Shown here: positions 45,286-57,739 of the stretch, in pieces
Position numbering within the stretch: the first letter of the stretch is position 1
Layout: each line of letters opens with the position of its first letter
From: Sulfuritalea sp.
GTDB taxonomy: Bacteria > Pseudomonadota > Gammaproteobacteria > Burkholderiales > Rhodocyclaceae
NCBI GenBank assembly: GCA_016710465.1
Contig: JADJVS010000015.1
Location: 124,001-188,000 of the forward strand
Direction: 5' to 3'
DNA: 64,000 bases
Position numbers and translations under genes: made by a program
The notes under the pieces: model-generated
Told to the model about the DNA's origin: nothing
Seen by the model: only the letters and a program-made list of their open reading frames with translations
Database searches by the model: none

Positions 45286-46710
45286 ATGAAATACATCTCC
45301 ACACGCGGCGGCGATGAGCCGCGGGAATTCTGCGACATCCTGCTCGGCGGGCTCGCGCCCGACGGTGGGCTCTACCTGCCCGAATCCTATCCGCAGGTTC
45401 GGGATCGCCTGGCCGCATGGCGCGGGCTGTCCTATTCCGAACTCGCATTCGAAATCCTTTCGCTCTACGTCACCGACATTCCGGCGGCCGACCTCAGGGC
45501 CATCTGCGACAAGACCTACACGGCGCAAACCTATCGCTGGAGCCGCGATGCCGCCAAGGCGAAGGACATCGTGCCGCTGACCACGCTGGAGCCGGGTTTC
45601 CATCTGCTGGAACTGTCCAACGGGCCGACGCTGGCCTTCAAGGACATGGCCATGCAGTTGCTCGGCAACCTGTTCGAGTACGTGCTGGAGCGGCGCAATG
45701 AAACCATCAACATCCTCGGCGCAACTTCGGGCGATACCGGCTCGGCGGCCGAATACGCGATGCGCGGCAAGCACAACGTGCGTGTCTTCATGCTCTCGCC
45801 GGATGGCCTGATGAGTCCCTTCCAGCGCGCCCAGATGTATTCGCTGCGGGAGCCGAACATTTTCAACATCGCCGTGCGCGGCATGTTCGACGACGCCCAG
45901 GACATCGTCAAGGCGGTGTCGAACGACGCCGCGTTCAAGGCCCGCTACAAGATCGGCGCGGTGAATTCGATCAACTGGGCGCGGGTCATGGCCCAGGTCG
46001 TCTACTACTTCAAGGGTTATTTCGCGGCCACTTCGTCGAATGACCAGCCGGTGGCCTTCTGCGTGCCTTCGGGCAACTTCGGCAACATCTGCGCCGGCCA
46101 CATCGCGCGCATGATGGGCTTGCCGATTTCCCGCCTGGTGCTGGCGACCAACGAGAACGACGTGCTCGACGAGTTCTTTCGCACGGGCGTGTATCGCCCT
46201 CGCGCGGCGGCGGAAACCCACGTCACGTCCAGCCCCTCGATGGATATCTCGAAAGCCTCGAACTTTGAACGCTTCATTTTCGACCTGGTCGGGCGCGACG
46301 CGGCCAAGGTGCGCGAACTATGGGCCCAGGTCGATGCCGGTGGCGCTTTCGATCTGCGCGGGACGCCGTACCTGGCCGCGCTGCCGGGCTACCGCTTCGT
46401 GTCGGGGAGCAGTTCGCACGCCGATCGCCTGGCGACGATTCGGGCGGTGTGGGATCGCCACCGGGTGATGATCGACACGCACACGGCAGACGGCATCAAG
46501 GTGGCGAGCGAATTCCGCGAACCCGGCGTGCCGATGGTGGTGCTGGAAACGGCTCAGGCCGTGAAGTTCTCGGAAACCATCCGCGAGGCGCTCGGACGCG
46601 AGCCTGTCAGGCCGAGGGAGCTTGAGGGAATCGAGTCATTGCCTCAGCGCGTCGATGTGGTCGATGCCTCCGTGGAGCAGGTAAAGGCGATCATCGTCGG
46701 CAATTGCTGA
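45286..46710 (+). CDS. thrC: Threonine synthase
   Basis: 474 residues, PLP enzyme converting phosphohomoserine to threonine. It has the long-form N-terminus MKYISTRGGDEPREFCDILLGGLAPDGGLYLP, the PLP lysine in GPTLAFKDMAMQ, and LGATSGDTGSAAEYA plus VPSGNFGNICAG for cofactor binding. No clear Shine-Dalgarno precedes the ATG, and the gene is separated from hom by the accessory patch, so it must have its own promoter or long read-through. No intrinsic terminator was seen; a copy of the dispersed motif lies 18 bp after the stop. Confidence 0.97.
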   Translation: MKYISTRGGDEPREFCDILLGGLAPDGGLYLPESYPQVRDRLAAWRGLSYSELAFEILSLYVTDIPAADLRAICDKTYTAQTYRWSRDAAKAKDIVPLTTLEPGFHLLELSNGPTLAFKDMAMQLLGNLFEYVLERRNETINILGATSGDTGSAAEYAMRGKHNVRVFMLSPDGLMSPFQRAQMYSLREPNIFNIAVRGMFDDAQDIVKAVSNDAAFKARYKIGAVNSINWARVMAQVVYYFKGYFAATSSNDQPVAFCVPSGNFGNICAGHIARMMGLPISRLVLATNENDVLDEFFRTGVYRPRAAAETHVTSSPSMDISKASNFERFIFDLVGRDAAKVRELWAQVDAGGAFDLRGTPYLAALPGYRFVSGSSSHADRLATIRAVWDRHRVMIDTHTADGIKVASEFREPGVPMVVLETAQAVKFSETIREALGREPVRPRELEGIESLPQRVDVVDASVEQVKAIIVGNC

Positions 46711-46727
46711 GGGCGCTTCGGCACCGC

Positions 46728-46752
46728 AAGAGTCGGCGCCGGTGGTACGGTG
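46728..46752 (+). repeat. Dispersed bipartite motif, copy H (intergenic, after thrC)
   Basis: AGTCGGCGCCG-GTGGT-ACGGTG, preceded by AAG. It lies between the thrC stop and the stop of the small membrane gene on the other strand. Confidence 0.7.
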
Positions 46753-46762
46753 AAACGGAAAG

Positions 46763-46900
46763 CTAGAGGTAGATAACCGCCGGGAACACCGTCACCGCCA
46801 GAACCAGGATCAGCCATTCCATGTTGTAGCGTGCCAGCATTCCGGTGAAGTGCAGGACCAGCACGACGATGGCGACGATGTAGTAAAGGATGAAAAGCAT
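46763..46900 (-). CDS. 45-residue membrane peptide
   Basis: A small minus-strand gene starting ATG at 46900 with GGAG 9 nt upstream. The product begins MLFILYYIVAIVVLVLHFTG and ends VTVFPAVIYL: two hydrophobic helices joined by the turn MLARYNMEW. Almost all residues are hydrophobic, without frame breaks. I do not recognise a family. It lies 74 bp downstream of parC on the same strand and may be its last co-transcribed gene. Confidence 0.55.
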   Translation of the reverse strand: MLFILYYIVAIVVLVLHFTGMLARYNMEWLILVLAVTVFPAVIYL

Positions 46901-46974
46901 TTTTTTGTTCTCCGTAGGCGGCAGCCGTCAACGAAAGCACTTACCGGCGGTCCAGGTTCTTGAAGATTCTAGCA

Positions 46975-51335
<4,361 letters not shown>

Positions 51336-51345
51336 TGTTTTGGAT

Positions 51346-52212
51346 TCAGAAGCGAGCGTCGGCCAGGCAGTCGGCGAGGCCGATGCGCCAGTCGGGCAGG
51401 GTCAAACCAAACTCGCGCGCGAAACGCGAACAGTCCAGTCGTGAGTTCTTCGGGCGCTGCGCCGGCAGCGGATAGTCGGCGCTGGCGATACGGTGAATCA
51501 GCGGAATTTTCGCGATCATGCCGAGTTGCAGCGCGAGCTCGAAGATTGCGCCGGCGTAGGCGTGCCAACTGGTCTCGCCACCCGCGGCAAGGTGGTACAA
51601 ACCGGTCGGCGGATCGCGCCGGCCCAGGATCTGCGCGCTGGCATCGGCCAGGTGCCGGGTCCAGGTCGGCGCGCCGACCTGGTCGTCGACCACGCGCAAT
51701 TCGTCCCGCTCTCGCCCGAGGCGCAACATGGTCTTCATGAAGTTCGCCCCGTGCAGGCCATAGACCCAACTGGTGCGCAGGATCACGGATCGCGCGCCCG
51801 ACGCGGCAATCGCCTGTTCGCCTTCGAGCTTGCTGTGGCCGTAGACGGAAAGCGGGTTGGCGGTATCGTATTCGACGTAGGGTCCCGGCTTGGCGCCATC
51901 AAAGACATAGTCCGTCGAATAGTGGATCAGGAGGGCGCCGAGGCGCTTTGCCTCTTCGGCCAGTATGGCCGGGGCTGTCGCATTGATCCGCCGCGCCAGG
52001 TCGGGTTCCTGCTCCGCGCGATCCACCGCGGTATAGGCAGCCGCGTTCACGATCGCCCTTGGCGCGTGGGCGCGCACCGCGGCGCGCAGGGCTGTACCGT
52101 CGGCCAGGTCGATCTGGCTTCGGTCGCAGGCGACCAAATCTCCCAGGCAGGCCAGCGAACGCTTGAGTTCGCGACCAAGCTGCCCGGCGGCGCCGATGAG
52201 CAGGATCGTCAT
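51346..52212 (-). CDS. rfbD: dTDP-4-dehydrorhamnose reductase
   Basis: 288 residues, short-chain dehydrogenase-like. NADPH motif LLIGAAGQLGRELK, STDYVFDG and the catalytic YGHSK. It performs the last step of dTDP-L-rhamnose synthesis. Residues 240-248 (HRIASADYP), just before the family ending AQRPKNSRLD, coincide with a copy of the dispersed motif. Start at 52212 overlaps rfbC (ATGA). Confidence 0.95.
   Translation of the reverse strand: MTILLIGAAGQLGRELKRSLACLGDLVACDRSQIDLADGTALRAAVRAHAPRAIVNAAAYTAVDRAEQEPDLARRINATAPAILAEEAKRLGALLIHYSTDYVFDGAKPGPYVEYDTANPLSVYGHSKLEGEQAIAASGARSVILRTSWVYGLHGANFMKTMLRLGRERDELRVVDDQVGAPTWTRHLADASAQILGRRDPPTGLYHLAAGGETSWHAYAGAIFELALQLGMIAKIPLIHRIASADYPLPAQRPKNSRLDCSRFAREFGLTLPDWRIGLADCLADARF
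51471..51495 (+). repeat. Dispersed bipartite motif, copy J (inside rfbD)
   Basis: AGTCGGCGCTG-GCGAT-ACGGTG. In the rfbD frame it encodes IASADY in a C-terminal region where homologues vary. Confidence 0.6.
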
Positions 52213-52751
52213 GCGTAGGTCTCGGCCTGGGCCAGCGGCGTTCCCGTTTTGTCCTTGGCGGCAAGGATCGGTTCGCCGTGCAGCGGCCAGCGGATGCCCA
52301 GGGCGGGGTCGTTCCACAGCAGCGTGCGCTCGTGGGCGGGACTCCAGTAGTCGGTGGTTTTGTAGAGAAATTCGGCCCACTCGGAAGTGACGCAGAAGCC
52401 GTGGGCGAAGCCCGGCGGAATCCAGGCCATGCGCTTGACGTCGGCGGAGAGCGTGAAGCTCACCGACTGGCCGAAGGTGGGCGACGAACGGCGCAAGTCG
52501 ACCGCGACGTCGTATACCTCGCCGGATGTGACACGCACCAGCTTGCCCTGGGCGCGTTCGATCTGATAGTGCAGGCCGCGAAGGACGTTCTTCTGCGACC
52601 GGGAGTGGTTGTCCTGAACGAAGTCGGCGTCGATTCCCAGTTCGGCCAGCGTTCGCCGGTTCCAGCTCTCGAAGAAGAAGCCGCGCTCGTCGCCGAAGAC
52701 CCTGGGTTCGAGGAGGACGACGTCAGGAATCGCGGTGGCGATGGCCTTCAT
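52209..52751 (-). CDS. rfbC: dTDP-4-dehydrorhamnose 3,5-epimerase
   Basis: 180 residues, cupin-like. PRVFGDERGFFFESWN, VQDNHSRSQKNVLRGLHYQ (catalytic His) and IPPGFAHGFCV are the family signatures. It epimerises the 4-keto intermediate. It overlaps rfbD and rfbA by ATGA on both sides. Confidence 0.96.
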   Translation of the reverse strand: MKAIATAIPDVVLLEPRVFGDERGFFFESWNRRTLAELGIDADFVQDNHSRSQKNVLRGLHYQIERAQGKLVRVTSGEVYDVAVDLRRSSPTFGQSVSFTLSADVKRMAWIPPGFAHGFCVTSEWAEFLYKTTDYWSPAHERTLLWNDPALGIRWPLHGEPILAAKDKTGTPLAQAETYA

Positions 52752-53638
52752 CCGCGAACCTCGTACTTGAGCAGGTTTTGCAGGTACTGGCCGTAGCGAC
52801 TCTTAGCCAGCGGTTCGGCCAGACGGGCGAGCTGCACGTTGTCGATCCATTTCATGCGCCAGGCCACTTCCTCGGGGCAGGCGACCTTGAGGCTCTGGCG
52901 CTTTTCGATGACTTCGATGAACTGGCTGGCTTCGAGCAGCGAATCGTGGGTGCCCGTATCCAGCCAGGCCATGCCGCGGCCCATGATCTCGACCCTGAGC
53001 TGACCTTGTTCCAGGTAGATCCGGTTCAGGTCCGTGATTTCCAGTTCGCCGCGCGCGGAGGGCTTGAGCTTCGCCGCAAGGTCACAGACCTGGCGGTCAT
53101 AAAAATACAGGCCGGTGACCGCATAGCGCGACTTGGGAACGGCGGGCTTTTCCTCGATGCTGATCGCGCGCATCTGGGCGTCGAATTCGACGACGCCGTA
53201 GCGCTCCGGGTCATTCACCGCATAAGCGAAGACGGTGGCACCGCTCGGGTTGTCGGAGTCGGTGGCGCGCTGCAACTGGGCGACCAGGGTCTGGCCGTAG
53301 AACAGGTTGTCGCCCAGCACCAGGGCCGAGGGATGGTCGTCGATGAAATCGCGACCGATGATGAAGGCCTGGGCGAGGCCGTCGGGGCTGGGCTGGACGG
53401 CGTACCGGATGGAAAGTCCCCATTGCGAGCCGTCGCCCAGCAATTGTGTGAAACGTGGCGTGTCCTGGGGCGTCGAGATCAAGAGGATTTCGCGGATTCC
53501 CGCCAGCATCAGCGTGGTCAGCGGGTAGTAGATCATCGGCTTGTCGTAGATCGGCAGCAATTGCTTGGATACCGCGATCGTGACCGGATGCAGCCGGGTG
53601 CCGGAGCCGCCGGCGAGGATGATGCCGCGTGTGTTCAT
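52748..53638 (-). CDS. rfbA: Glucose-1-phosphate thymidylyltransferase
   Basis: 296 residues. Nucleotidyltransferase motif ILAGGSGTRLHPVT with SKQLLPIYDKPMIYYPL, and VLGDNLFYG in the active site. It makes dTDP-glucose, the first step of dTDP-rhamnose synthesis. Start 53638 overlaps the rfbB stop (ATGA); its stop overlaps rfbC. Confidence 0.97.
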   Translation of the reverse strand: MNTRGIILAGGSGTRLHPVTIAVSKQLLPIYDKPMIYYPLTTLMLAGIREILLISTPQDTPRFTQLLGDGSQWGLSIRYAVQPSPDGLAQAFIIGRDFIDDHPSALVLGDNLFYGQTLVAQLQRATDSDNPSGATVFAYAVNDPERYGVVEFDAQMRAISIEEKPAVPKSRYAVTGLYFYDRQVCDLAAKLKPSARGELEITDLNRIYLEQGQLRVEIMGRGMAWLDTGTHDSLLEASQFIEVIEKRQSLKVACPEEVAWRMKWIDNVQLARLAEPLAKSRYGQYLQNLLKYEVRG

Positions 53639-54702
53639 TGGCGGTCTCCGTAATTCTGGTCCATCCATTGCCGGTATTCGCCGGAAACGACATGCGCGAC
53701 CCAGTTCGGGTTGCCCAGGTACCACTGCACGGTCTTGCGCATGCCGGTCTCGAAACTTTCCACGGGTGTCCAGCCAAGCTCGCGTTCGATCTTGCCGGCG
53801 TCGATGGCGTAGCGCTTGTCATGCCCGGGACGGTCGGCAACCGAGATTTTCTGCTCGCGGTAGCTCCTGCCGTCCGCCCGCGGTCGTAGTTCGTCAAGAA
53901 GCGCACACAGGGTGTCGACCACCGCGAGGTTTGTCTTCTCGTTGTGGCCGCCGATGTTGTAAGTCTCGCCGGGGGTGCCGCGCTCGAACACGAGGTGCAG
54001 GGCGCGGGCATGGTCATCGACATACAGCCAGTCGCGCACGTTGTCACCCTTGCCGTAGATCGGCAGCGGCTTGTCCGACACGGCGTTGTGGATCATCAGC
54101 GGGATCAGCTTCTCCGGAAACTGGCGCGGGCCATAGTTGTTCGAGCAGTTGGTGATCAGGGTGGGCAGGCCGTAGGTGTGATGCCAGGCCCGCACCAGAT
54201 GGTCGGACGCCGCCTTGGAAGCCGAGTAAGGCGAATTGGGCTGGTAGGGGCTGGATTCAAGGAACAGTCCGCTTTCCCCCAGCGAGCCGAAGACCTCGTC
54301 GGTCGATACGTGATGGAAGCGGAATCCGGCCTTGGCGTCGGGCGCCAGTGCTGACCAATGGGCACGCGCTGCTTCGAGCAAGGTGTAAGTTCCGTTGATG
54401 TTGGTCTGGATGAAATCGCCCGGGCCGTGGATCGAGCGATCGACGTGCGACTCGGCGGCTAGATGGATCACTCCCGCCGGGCCATGGGTGGCGAAAAGCG
54501 CATCCAGGGCCGGCCGATCGCAGATGTCGGTGCGGCTGAAGACGTGGCGCGGATGGTCTACCCGGTCGGCCAGCGATTCCAGGTTGCCGGCGTAGGTCAG
54601 TTTGTCGATATTCACCACCTGCCAGTCCGTTTGGTCGAGCAACAGGCGCACCAATGCCGAGCCGATGAAACCGGCGCCGCCGGTGACGAATAGGGTTTTC
54701 AT
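53635..54702 (-). CDS. rfbB: dTDP-glucose 4,6-dehydratase
   Basis: 355 residues. NAD motif LFVTGGAGFIGSALV, HLAAESHVDRSI, STDEVFGSLG and the catalytic Tyr-x3-Lys in YSASKAASDHLV. First gene of the rfbBACD unit on the minus strand, divergent from the aryl-CoA monooxygenase gene across a 203-bp spacer. dTDP-rhamnose feeds O-antigen or exopolysaccharide assembly; no rhamnosyltransferase is in the window. Confidence 0.97.
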   Translation of the reverse strand: MKTLFVTGGAGFIGSALVRLLLDQTDWQVVNIDKLTYAGNLESLADRVDHPRHVFSRTDICDRPALDALFATHGPAGVIHLAAESHVDRSIHGPGDFIQTNINGTYTLLEAARAHWSALAPDAKAGFRFHHVSTDEVFGSLGESGLFLESSPYQPNSPYSASKAASDHLVRAWHHTYGLPTLITNCSNNYGPRQFPEKLIPLMIHNAVSDKPLPIYGKGDNVRDWLYVDDHARALHLVFERGTPGETYNIGGHNEKTNLAVVDTLCALLDELRPRADGRSYREQKISVADRPGHDKRYAIDAGKIERELGWTPVESFETGMRKTVQWYLGNPNWVAHVVSGEYRQWMDQNYGDRQ

Positions 54703-54837
54703 GGACGATTCGGGGTTCCGCGAGCACGCGGTAAGGTGATTGGGTTCAGGCAGTATTCTAGACGAAGGCCCATTGTCGTCCGGCTCGCTCCGGCAGGCAA
54801 AGGAGCTACCGGATTCAGGGGGAAGACAGGCAGGGGC

Positions 54838-54865
54838 TTGACGTAAAGTAGTTTAGATATAAAAT
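54838..54865 (+). promoter_or_regulatory. Sigma-70 promoter of the aryl-CoA monooxygenase gene
   Basis: TTGACG (54838-54843), 16-bp spacer, TAAAAT (54860-54865) in an AT-rich island unlike the surrounding sequence. The start of transcription would be about 34 nt before the ATG at 54906. Confidence 0.65.
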
Positions 54866-54905
54866 AAAACAAACGCGGGTAATTTTGTCTGGGGAGGAGA
54901 ACGCA

Positions 54906-57209
54906 ATGCGAATCGTGTGTCTGGGAGGGGGCCCTGCGGGGCTGTATTTCGCGATCCTGATGAAGCAGGCCAATCCGGCCGCCGAGATCACCGTACTCGA
55001 ACGCAATCAGGCGGACAGCACCTTCGGCTGGGGCATCGTTTTCTCCGACAAGACCATGGATGGGTTTCGCGAGGACGATCCGCAGGTGGTTGCCGAAATC
55101 GAGCGGAATTTCCACCATTGGGACAACGTCGATGTCTTTTTCAAGGACCGCCGGATCATTTCCGGAGGCCATGGATTCTGCGGCATCGGGCGTCTCAAGT
55201 TGCTGCAGATCTTCCAGGCGCGCGCCCTGGAGCTTGGGGTCACCCTGAAGTTCGAGACCGAGTTCAAGGATCCGGACGACTACGCCCGCGAATTCGACCT
55301 GGTGATCGGCTCGGATGGCGTCAATTCGACGACCCGCGCCAAGTACGCCGTGCATTTCAATCCCCGCATCGATGTGCGCAAGTGCCGCTTCATCTGGCTG
55401 GGCACCAAGATGCAGTTGAATGCCTTCACCTTCGCCTTCAAGCAGACCGAATGGGGCTGGTTCAACCTCCATGCCTACCAGTTCAACGAGGAATGGGCCA
55501 CCTTCATCGTCGAAACCCCCGAGGAAACCTGGTTCAAGGCCGGCCTCGAGCGGATGGATCCGGACCAGTCGATCGCCTTCTGCGAGCAATTGTTCGCCGA
55601 CTTGCTGAACGGTGCCAAGCTGATCTCGAACGCCCGCCACCTGCGCGGCTCGGCGGTCTGGATCAAATTCAACCGCGTGCTTTGCGAGCGCTGGTTCAAG
55701 GACAACATCGTGCTGCTGGGAGACGCGGCGCATACCGCGCACTTCACGATCGGGTCCGGCACCAAGCTGGCGATGGAAGATGCGCGGGCGCTGGTCAATG
55801 TGTTGATGAGTTCCGACGGCGACGTGCCGACGCGGCTGGCGCGGTATCAGTCCGAGCGCGAAATCGAGGCGCTCAAGCTGCAAAGCGCCGCGCGCAACCG
55901 CATGACCTGGTTCGAGCAGGTCGATCGTTATGTGGACATGGAGCCGGAACAGTTCGCCTTTGCCGTGCTCACCGGCAGCCAGCGCGTCGGGCACGCCAAC
56001 CAGAAGCTTCGCGACCAACACTACACCGATGATTTCGATCGCTGGTTTGCCGCACAATGCGGCGTGAACACCCCTCCGGGCGCGGCCGCGGTGCCGCCAA
56101 TGTTCACCCCATTCACGCTGCGCGGCATGACCTTGACCAATCGGGTCGTGGTCTCGCCGATGTGTACCTATTCGGCAACCGACGGCATGCCCGGTGACTT
56201 TCATTTCCAGCACTACACGGCGCGTGGCCTCGGCGGCGCGGCCCTGGTGATGACGGAAATGAGCTGTGTCAGCTCGGATGCGCGCATTACACCCGGGTGC
56301 GCCGGCATCTGGAACGACGCGCAGGCCGCCGCCTGGAAGCGCATCGTCGATTTCGTGCACGCCAACAGCCAGGCCAGGATGGGCTTGCAGATCGGTCATG
56401 CCGGGCGCAAGGGCTCGACCAAACTCGCCTGGGACGGTATCGACCAGCCGCTGGATGCAGGCAACTGGCCGTTGCTTGCCCCGTCGCCGCTGCCCTACGT
56501 CGCGGGCGTCTCCCAGGTGCCGCGCGAGATGACGGGTGCCGACATGGACAGTGTCAAGGCCGACTTCGTGGCCGCGACGCGCCGTGCCGCCAGCGCCGAC
56601 TTTGACCTGGTGGAATTCCATGCCGCCCACGGTTACCTGATGTCGTCCTTCATTTCGCCGCTGACGAACCAGCGGGCCGACGAATTCGGCGGCAGCCTGG
56701 AAAACCGTTGCCGCTATCCGCTTGAGGTGTTCAAGGCCATGCGTGCCGTTTGGCCGGCCGAGAAGCCGATGTCGGTGCGCATCTCGGCCCATGACTGGGT
56801 GCCCGGCGGCATTACGCCGGACGATGCCGTCGAGGTCGCGCGCCTGTTCAAGGAGGCCGGGGCCGACATCGTCCATGTGTCTTCCGGGCAGGTCAGCAAG
56901 GACGAGGCGCCGATCTATGGGCGCATGTTCCAGGTGCCGTTTTCGGACCAGATTCGCAACGAACTGCACGTGCCGACCATCGCCGTCGGCAACATCTTCG
57001 AAGCCGATCACGTCAATACCATCATCGCGGCCGGCCGCGCCGATCTGTGTGCGCTGGCCCGGCCGCATCTGGTCGATCCGGCGTGGACCCTGCACGCGGC
57101 GGCGGAGCAGGGGGTCAAGGACATCGTCTGGCCCAGGCCCTATCAGGGCGGCAAGGTCCAGTTGGAGCGCAATCTGGAACGCGCCGCGCAACTGGCGCTG
57201 GTCGCCTGA
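54906..57209 (+). CDS. Bifunctional aryl-CoA monooxygenase/reductase (salicylyl-CoA 5-hydroxylase / 2-aminobenzoyl-CoA monooxygenase-reductase type)
   Basis: 767 residues, a fusion of two flavoenzymes. The N-terminal part (to about 375) is a class A flavin monooxygenase: VCLGGGPAGLYFAILMKQ, VIGSDGVNS and LLGDAAHTAHFTIGSG. The C-terminal part (about 398-760) is an Old Yellow Enzyme-like reductase: MTLTNRVVVSPMCTYSA, GLQIGHAGRKG, VEFHAAHGYLMSSFISP. This architecture is that of 2-aminobenzoyl-CoA monooxygenase/reductase from Azoarcus evansii, which hydroxylates and reduces the ring. Start 54906 has AGGAG 6 nt upstream; an earlier TTG at 54885 would overlap that site. Whether the natural substrate is 2-aminobenzoyl- or salicylyl-CoA cannot be decided, and no CoA ligase lies in the window. 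Residues 559-567 (RRAASADFD) carry a copy of the dispersed motif. Confidence 0.9.
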   Translation: MRIVCLGGGPAGLYFAILMKQANPAAEITVLERNQADSTFGWGIVFSDKTMDGFREDDPQVVAEIERNFHHWDNVDVFFKDRRIISGGHGFCGIGRLKLLQIFQARALELGVTLKFETEFKDPDDYAREFDLVIGSDGVNSTTRAKYAVHFNPRIDVRKCRFIWLGTKMQLNAFTFAFKQTEWGWFNLHAYQFNEEWATFIVETPEETWFKAGLERMDPDQSIAFCEQLFADLLNGAKLISNARHLRGSAVWIKFNRVLCERWFKDNIVLLGDAAHTAHFTIGSGTKLAMEDARALVNVLMSSDGDVPTRLARYQSEREIEALKLQSAARNRMTWFEQVDRYVDMEPEQFAFAVLTGSQRVGHANQKLRDQHYTDDFDRWFAAQCGVNTPPGAAAVPPMFTPFTLRGMTLTNRVVVSPMCTYSATDGMPGDFHFQHYTARGLGGAALVMTEMSCVSSDARITPGCAGIWNDAQAAAWKRIVDFVHANSQARMGLQIGHAGRKGSTKLAWDGIDQPLDAGNWPLLAPSPLPYVAGVSQVPREMTGADMDSVKADFVAATRRAASADFDLVEFHAAHGYLMSSFISPLTNQRADEFGGSLENRCRYPLEVFKAMRAVWPAEKPMSVRISAHDWVPGGITPDDAVEVARLFKEAGADIVHVSSGQVSKDEAPIYGRMFQVPFSDQIRNELHVPTIAVGNIFEADHVNTIIAAGRADLCALARPHLVDPAWTLHAAAEQGVKDIVWPRPYQGGKVQLERNLERAAQLALVA
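56581..56605 (-). repeat. Dispersed bipartite motif, copy K (inside monooxygenase/reductase gene)
   Basis: Minus-strand match AGTCGGCGCTG-GCGGC-ACGGCG. In frame it encodes RRAASADF directly before the conserved VEFHAAHGYL motif of the reductase domain. Confidence 0.7.
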
Positions 57210-57235
57210 TGGCCCGCCACGCCGAGGTACGTGAA

Positions 57236-57682
57236 ATGAAAACCGAATCGCATGAGTCCGTGGCCGTCGGCGACGAGCGCAAATCCGGAAATCGCGTGTT
57301 GCAGCCGGCCGGATGGACGCCGCCCAAGGGCTACTCGAATGGCATTGAAGCGCGGGGCCGGGTGATTGCCGTGGGGGGGCAGGTCGGCTGGGATAGCCAG
57401 TGTCGCTTCCACACCAGCGATTTCGTCGGCCAGGCGCGCCAGGCGCTGGAGAATATCGTCGCCGTGCTGGCCGAGGCCGGCGGTCGGCCGGAGCACATCA
57501 TCCGCATGACCTGGTATGTGCTCGACAAGCGCGAGTATCTTGCCGCCTACCCTCGCTTGGGCGGTGTATATCGTGACGTGATCGGACGCAGCTTTCCGGC
57601 CATGACCGCGGTACAGGTTGCGGGCTTGATGGAAGACGCGGCCCGAGTGGAGATCGAAGCGACGGCGGTGATTCCCGACTGA
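57236..57682 (+). CDS. RidA/YjgF-family protein
   Basis: 148 residues, RidA fold: GYSNGIEARGRVIAVGGQVGWD, QARQALENIVAVLAEAGGRPEHIIRMTWYV and the ending VEIEATAVIPD. RidA proteins hydrolyse reactive enamines/imines; several relatives act in aromatic or nitrogen catabolism. The start at 57236 has GAGG 8 nt upstream; an ATG at 57209 overlapping the previous stop (TGATG) is equally possible. It follows the monooxygenase/reductase directly, so it may handle an amino or imino intermediate of that pathway. The usual substrate-binding Arg of classical RidA could not be placed with certainty. Confidence 0.88.
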   Translation: MKTESHESVAVGDERKSGNRVLQPAGWTPPKGYSNGIEARGRVIAVGGQVGWDSQCRFHTSDFVGQARQALENIVAVLAEAGGRPEHIIRMTWYVLDKREYLAAYPRLGGVYRDVIGRSFPAMTAVQVAGLMEDAARVEIEATAVIPD

Positions 57683-57727
57683 GCCTGTCGCCCAGCGCGC
57701 CGGTACGGCCAAGTCCGGCGCGGGCGC

Positions 57728-57733
57728 TAAAAT
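57728..57733 (+). promoter_or_regulatory. -10 element suggesting a leaderless hydrolase mRNA
   Basis: TAAAAT ends 6 nt before the ATG at 57740, so transcription would begin at or next to the A of the start codon. No Shine-Dalgarno sequence is present. No clear -35 hexamer was found. Confidence 0.4.
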
Positions 57734-57739
57734 AGCCGG

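Noticed and set aside
54885..54905. Upstream TTG start for the aryl-CoA monooxygenase
   Set aside because: It would place the strong AGGAG ribosome binding site inside the coding region; the ATG at 54906 matches the flavoprotein N-terminus.
54699..57191. 830-codon minus-strand frame opposite the aryl-CoA monooxygenase gene
   Set aside because: The plus strand carries a full-length, motif-complete enzyme with promoter and ribosome binding site; the antisense product is low-complexity.
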